A stretch of DNA of 9,608 nt from Deltaproteobacteria bacterium (GTDB taxonomy: Bacteria > Myxococcota > Polyangia > Polyangiales > B10-G4): positions 1-9,608 of the forward strand of contig JAFDCW010000089.1 in NCBI GenBank assembly GCA_019312705.1, read 5' to 3'. The first letter of the stretch is position 1, and every line of letters begins with the position of its first letter. The position numbers and the translations under genes are program-made. Shown here in pieces: positions 7,226 through 9,608 of the stretch. Below the pieces are notes generated by a model. The model was not told where the DNA came from and did not search any database. It saw only the letters and a list, made by a program, of their open reading frames with translations.

Positions 7226-7491
7226 CCCTCCTCCGCCTCCCCCGCGAGGGCGGCCTCGTAGCGTTGGCTCTGCTCCGGGTCCGCGGCGATTTCATAGATG
7301 AGCTCTTCGAACTCGTCGATGGTGATGTCGTGGTCCTCGAGGACCTCTTCGGCGTTCGCTGGGTCTGCCTGGATGTCGCGGGCGATCGCCGCCGCCCGCT
7401 CGACGGGATCGTCGGACTCGGAACCGCATGCCGCCAAGCAGGCGCCCGACAAGGCGCATGAGAGCAGAAGGGCGATCAATCTGTTCTTCAT
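7222..7491 (-). CDS. Small acidic lipoprotein (89 aa)
   Basis: From the ATG at 7491 this encodes 89 residues. The signal MKNRLIALLLSCALSGACLA leads to a clean lipobox LAAC, with Cys22 as the lipidated residue followed by GSESDD. The mature portion of about 68 residues is acidic and predicted helical (ERAAAIARDIQADPANAEEVL, then ITIDEFEELIYEIAADPEQS), without cysteine or membrane segments. I do not recognise a named domain. The start overlaps the stop of the Gly/Met/His-rich protein gene by 4 bases (ATGA). A GGGAGG nine bases upstream lies inside that gene's last codons. Its own stop overlaps the next gene's start (TTGA). A much longer upstream extension of this frame is only the shadow of the repeat protein gene. 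The expected location is the inner or outer membrane facing the periplasm. The Asp/Ser after the Cys do not decide which with confidence in this lineage. Confidence 0.82.
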   Translation of the reverse strand: MKNRLIALLLSCALSGACLAACGSESDDPVERAAAIARDIQADPANAEEVLEDHDITIDEFEELIYEIAADPEQSQRYEAALAGEAEEG

Positions 7492-8183
7492 CGGCGCATG
7501 CCTCCCATGCCGCCCATGCCCATGCCCATGCCGCCGGACCGAATGCGAACCGAAGCCATGCCCGGCGGGCCTCCGCCACGAACCCGGACCCGGCCGGTTG
7601 GATGACCGCCGCCCTGGATGCGTATCGTCCCCATGCTGCCCATGCCGTGGCTCCGGATGCGCACGTTGCCCCCCGGGTGACCGCCGCCCTGGATATACAC
7701 GCCGCCCATGGAGCCCATGCCCATGCCCATGCCCATGCCGTGACCGCCCTGGACGCGCAGCCGCGCCATGCCGTGGCCCTTCATCCCACGGTGCCCCATG
7801 TGGCCGCGATGCCGATGCTCCACCTCGATGACCTCGTAGAGGTGGGGCCCCCGGAGTCCGTCGCGGACATGCAGGCTGATGAAGCCGCCGAACTCCGGGA
7901 TGGGCCCGTGCAGTCGCACTGATCGCACGCTCCGCGTGAGCACCAGGTGCACCTCCGGGGCGGGGACCCGCGCCGTGCGGATCTCGACCAGAGCCACTCG
8001 GACCTCCGGCGCCGGTACGCCGACGGAGCGAAGTTCGACCGCCGCGTGGGGGATCGCCACCGCGGCGACGGCCCTCGATTGAATGCTCACGTTGGCGGTC
8101 GCCGTGACTTGAGCCTGAGCAGAGCCTCCGGCCAGCGCCATCAAGACCCCGGAGCACAATAAGATTTGTCGCATAACAATCAT
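7488..8183 (-). CDS. Exported Gly/Met/His-rich repeat protein
   Basis: From the ATG at 8183 this encodes 231 residues. A GGGAGG seven bases upstream fixes this start; a second ATG three codons later is less well placed. The signal peptide is 1-24 (QILLCSGVLMALAGGSAQA), cleaved before Gln25. Residues 26-118 are beta-prone and hold two adjacent 17-residue repeats at 50-83 (ELRSVGVPAPEVRVALV / EIRTARVPAPEVHLVLT). Residues 121-231 are low complexity: 16 Met, 9 His, very high Gly, and alternating short strands (LRVQ, VYIQ, VRIR, IRIQ, VRVR, VRIR) with loops such as GGGHPGG and (MG)n. Periplasmic Met/His-rich proteins often bind copper, and Gly-rich strand-loop repeats can also form extracellular structural folds; both are inferences. 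It is the first gene of the minus-strand cluster and overlaps the small lipoprotein gene by 4 bases. It has no membrane anchor and no cysteine in the mature chain. I do not recognise a named family. Confidence 0.78.
   Translation of the reverse strand: MIVMRQILLCSGVLMALAGGSAQAQVTATANVSIQSRAVAAVAIPHAAVELRSVGVPAPEVRVALVEIRTARVPAPEVHLVLTRSVRSVRLHGPIPEFGGFISLHVRDGLRGPHLYEVIEVEHRHRGHMGHRGMKGHGMARLRVQGGHGMGMGMGMGSMGGVYIQGGGHPGGNVRIRSHGMGSMGTIRIQGGGHPTGRVRVRGGGPPGMASVRIRSGGMGMGMGGMGGMRR
7491..7763 (-). repeat. Low-complexity strand/loop repeat region coding Gly/Met/His tract
   Basis: This is the 3' third of the Gly/Met/His-rich gene (residues 141-231). On the plus strand it shows runs of the 6-bp unit CCCATG (for example near 7712-7736 and 7501-7530). 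It also has recurrent blocks CCGCCCTGGAT and GACCGCC coding for IQGGGHP. At protein level six V/I-R/Y-I/V-Q/R strand segments alternate with Gly-rich loops, spaced roughly 12-20 residues apart. Such tracts are prone to length change by recombination or slippage. Confidence 0.85.
7501..7506 (-). promoter_or_regulatory. Shine-Dalgarno for the small lipoprotein gene, inside the upstream gene
   Basis: The minus strand reads GGGAGG nine bases before the ATG at 7491. It is formed by the Met-Gly-Gly-Met codons at the end of the repeat protein. Together with the ATGA overlap this supports translational coupling of the two genes. Confidence 0.6.
7935..8036 (-). repeat. Two adjacent 17-residue repeats within the Gly/Met/His-rich protein
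   Basis: Residues 50-66 and 67-83 align without gaps around the shared core VPAPEV, each ending in alternating hydrophobic residues (RVALV, HLVLT). The DNA copies have diverged, so this is an old internal duplication, probably two equivalent beta-strand units. Confidence 0.7.
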
Positions 8184-8190
8184 CGCAGCG

Positions 8191-8196
8191 CCTCCC
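8191..8196 (-). promoter_or_regulatory. Shine-Dalgarno that fixes the start of the repeat protein
   Basis: The minus strand reads GGGAGG seven bases before the ATG at 8183. The ATG at 8174 would be 16 bases away, so 8183 is the better start. Confidence 0.7.
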
Positions 8197-8555
8197 GTGG
8201 CCTTCGACGGGACCCAGCATCGCAGATTCTCTGCCGCATTTCTTTGCGTCGTTTGCAGATTGCACCGCGCGCATTGTGCGAGATGTAGGGCGATGGCTGC
8301 CAGAGAGACGGCCTCACTGCGATTATCTACCGGCGCTGGACTGGGGCGGCGACCCGATGGTCCGCCACGATGAAAGCGATGGTTGAAGTGCGGCTCATGT
8401 TCGGTGACCAGCTTGGGCCACATCTCGTACGCAGGCCCCCGTGTATTTCTCCCCACGACCAGATGGACACCAGAAAAGCCCCCGTGGAGGGGAGGGCCTC
8501 CGAAAAAACGCGTAACCGACTAATGGGCGGCCAGCGGCTTCTGTAGGGGACGGGC

Positions 8556-8560
8556 GGAGG
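8556..8560 (+). promoter_or_regulatory. Shine-Dalgarno of the TPR membrane protein
   Basis: GGAGG lies six bases before the ATG at 8567 and supports that start. From this start the signal peptide begins with a positive MTKRM. Confidence 0.7.
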
Positions 8561-8566
8561 ATTGTG

Positions 8567-9608
8567 ATGACGAAGCGAATGGTGACGTTTTCAAGCATCT
8601 TGGGATTCTTGGGATTCTTGGGATTCTTGGGGGTCTTGGGGGTCTTGGGAGTCTTGTTCTTCGTCCCGGGGCAGGCCCTCGGTCAGGATGCAGACCTGGG
8701 TGTTCTAGGGGTCGAGGGCGGCCTCGCCGTCGGGGGGATCATGAGCTCGGGGCCAGAGGAGACGAATTCCGCGACTGACCCCGTGGCGCTCTTCGAGGCC
8801 GCTCGGGTGGCCGGTGACCGCCCGGGCATGCTCACGGCTCTCACCGCAATCGAGCAGCAAGCGACGCCCGACATCGCGGCGACCTACTACGTCTCGGCGG
8901 CGTCGACGGTGCTGGCCCAGGAAGGTGGGCCCCGCCTTCGCCGCGAGGCCCGGGACCTCGCCGAGCGCGCGGTCGCCCTCGACGGGTCGAATGTCGATGC
9001 CTACTTCGTGCGTCTCGACGCCGAACTCTACATGGAAGACGCGGCGGCGGCCCGCGCCACCCTTCGCCGCCTTCAGGACATCGCCCCAAATCATCCTCAG
9101 ACCGCGTTCTTTCATACGATCGTCGCGGCGAACGAGGGGGACTGGGAAGAAGCCCGGACCGCCCTCGACCGGGCCCACGATCTCGGCCTGCCGGCCGAGG
9201 TGTACCAAGGGGTTTCCGCCGAGCTCGAAGCCGCGACGCCGTGGCACAGCGGCCTCGGTGCCCACGTCATTACCGGCTCGAAGGTCGTGGCGGCCTGGCT
9301 TCTGATCTTCGGGGCGCTGCTCTTGCTCGGCGTCCTGCTCAGCCGCGCCACTCTCACCGCGTCGCGCTCCATGCCGACTTCAGTCTCCGTCGCCCATGCT
9401 GCCCCCCTGAGCGCGGGTCTGCGGCGCGCCTACGCGGTCGTGCTCTGGATGAGCTGCGGCTTCTACTACCTCTCGCTTCCCCTGGTGGTGGTCCTCGTCC
9501 TCGCCCTCGCCGCCGGACTCATCGGCGGCATCTTCATGATTGGGTACATCCCGGTGAAGCTGGTGGCCCTCATCGGCATCGCCGCCCTCGTCAGCGTCTA
9601 CGCAGTGG
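8567..9608 (+). CDS. Exported/membrane protein with TPR-like region, N-terminal part (cut by right window edge)
   Basis: The frame is open for 347 codons to the window end with no stop. Residues 1-39 form a signal peptide with an unusual hydrophobic core made of LGF LGF LGF LGV LGV LGV (12-29) and probable cleavage near ALG/Q40. Residues 72-222 are helical and TPR-like (VALFEAARVAGDRPGMLTAL, then ERAVALDGSNVDAYFVRLDA, then DWEEARTALDRAHDLGLPAE), so they probably sit in the periplasm. A transmembrane helix follows at 238-258 (VVAAWLLIFGALLLLGVLLS). Then come a short loop with LSAGLRRAY (281-289) and long hydrophobic segments at 290-325 and 328-347. This arrangement and the YYLSLPLVVVLVLALAAG stretch recall the membrane region preceding the catalytic domain of some uncharacterised M48-type metalloproteases. 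No HExxH is present in the window, so this is only a hypothesis. The gene diverges from the envelope cluster across 383 bases. Confidence 0.82.
   Translation, partial: MTKRMVTFSSILGFLGFLGFLGVLGVLGVLFFVPGQALGQDADLGVLGVEGGLAVGGIMSSGPEETNSATDPVALFEAARVAGDRPGMLTALTAIEQQATPDIAATYYVSAASTVLAQEGGPRLRREARDLAERAVALDGSNVDAYFVRLDAELYMEDAAAARATLRRLQDIAPNHPQTAFFHTIVAANEGDWEEARTALDRAHDLGLPAEVYQGVSAELEAATPWHSGLGAHVITGSKVVAAWLLIFGALLLLGVLLSRATLTASRSMPTSVSVAHAAPLSAGLRRAYAVVLWMSCGFYYLSLPLVVVLVLALAAGLIGGIFMIGYIPVKLVALIGIAALVSVYAV
8600..8653 (+). repeat. Six in-frame 9-bp repeats in a signal-peptide core
   Basis: Three copies of TTGGGATTC are followed by two of TTGGGGGTC and one of TTGGGAGTC, coding LGF x3 then LGV x3. 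The unit is a multiple of three, so gain or loss of copies would change the length of the signal-peptide hydrophobic core without shifting frame. The TTG leucine codon used in every unit contrasts with the CTC/CTG preference of the rest of the gene. Confidence 0.93.

Larger units (their letters stand above)
8184..8566. other. Divergent intergenic region, 383 bases
   Basis: This region lies between the start of the minus-strand envelope cluster and the start of the plus-strand TPR membrane protein, so it should hold the promoters of both. It looks less GC-biased than the flanking genes. I find no convincing -35/-10 pair, sigma-54 site, RNA gene or coding frame. The minus-strand frame that extends upstream of the repeat protein here has no good ribosome site and no recognisable protein character. 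A perfect small inverted repeat, GCAGA-TTC-TCTGC, at 8222-8234 could be an operator or chance. Confidence 0.5.

Noticed and set aside
5506..7261. Two plus-strand frames of about 350 codons (5506-6543 and 6179-7261)
   Set aside because: Pro/Arg-rich with no signal or domain, whereas the minus strand has a signal peptide, beta-barrel pattern and lipoprotein signals with overlapping starts and stops.
7501..7736. CCCATG repeats considered as a CRISPR or intergenic repeat array
   Set aside because: They are codon repeats (Met-Gly) in frame with a signal-peptide-bearing gene and have no regular spacers.
8184..8456. Upstream extension of the Gly/Met/His-rich protein to a start at 8456
   Set aside because: The extension has no protein character, and it would bury the signal peptide at residue 92; the well-spaced GGGAGG favours 8183.
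8476..8507. Hairpin with A/T tract near GGAGG...CCTCC then AAAAAA
   Set aside because: The stem is only five base pairs, no T-tract follows on the plus strand, and the location upstream of both divergent genes does not suit a terminator.

Overview
The window is GC-rich with strong third-position GC bias, which produces many long antisense shadow frames. It carries several signal-peptide, lipoprotein and outer-membrane-type products, so it comes from a Gram-negative (diderm) bacterium. The mix of TPR lipoproteins, small barrel proteins and low-complexity exported proteins suggests Myxococcota or a related deltaproteobacterial lineage. That placement is an inference from style and not from a marker gene. 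I see no rRNA, tRNA, CRISPR array, insertion sequence or phage gene.

Layout. (1) Positions 1-636, minus strand: the N-terminal part of a sulfotransferase-family protein that runs off the left edge. It diverges from (2), a plus-strand run of three genes. These are a divergent ketol-acid reductoisomerase-like oxidoreductase (826-1842), an 831-residue two-repeat RND/MMPL-type membrane exporter (1910-4405) and a radical SAM protein (4445-5326). Gaps are 67 and 39 bases, so co-transcription is possible but unproven. (3) A 269-base convergent gap (5327-5595) follows, with at most a tiny doubtful ORF. (4) A minus-strand envelope cluster is read from 8183 down to 5596. Its genes encode an exported Gly/Met/His-rich repeat protein, a small acidic lipoprotein, a helical (TPR-like) lipoprotein and, after a gap holding five copies of an 11-bp tandem repeat, a small predicted outer-membrane beta-barrel protein. 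The first three genes overlap by 4 bases each (ATGA, then TTGA), with Shine-Dalgarno sequences inside the preceding gene. (5) A 383-base divergent intergenic region (8184-8566) separates this cluster from (6), a plus-strand TPR-containing membrane protein cut by the right edge. Its signal peptide is built from six in-frame 9-bp repeats.

The most unusual content is the four-gene exported cluster. All four products appear to leave the cytoplasm, two or three are translationally coupled, and the lead protein has a C-terminal domain that alternates short beta-strand-like segments with Gly/Met/His loops and a (Met-Gly)n tract. Metal binding or a structural envelope role are both possible. I cannot assign a function, and I name it only as a candidate undescribed envelope module. 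The second point of interest is the reductoisomerase-like protein, which keeps the family fold signals but seems to lack the catalytic histidine and one metal-ligand glutamate.
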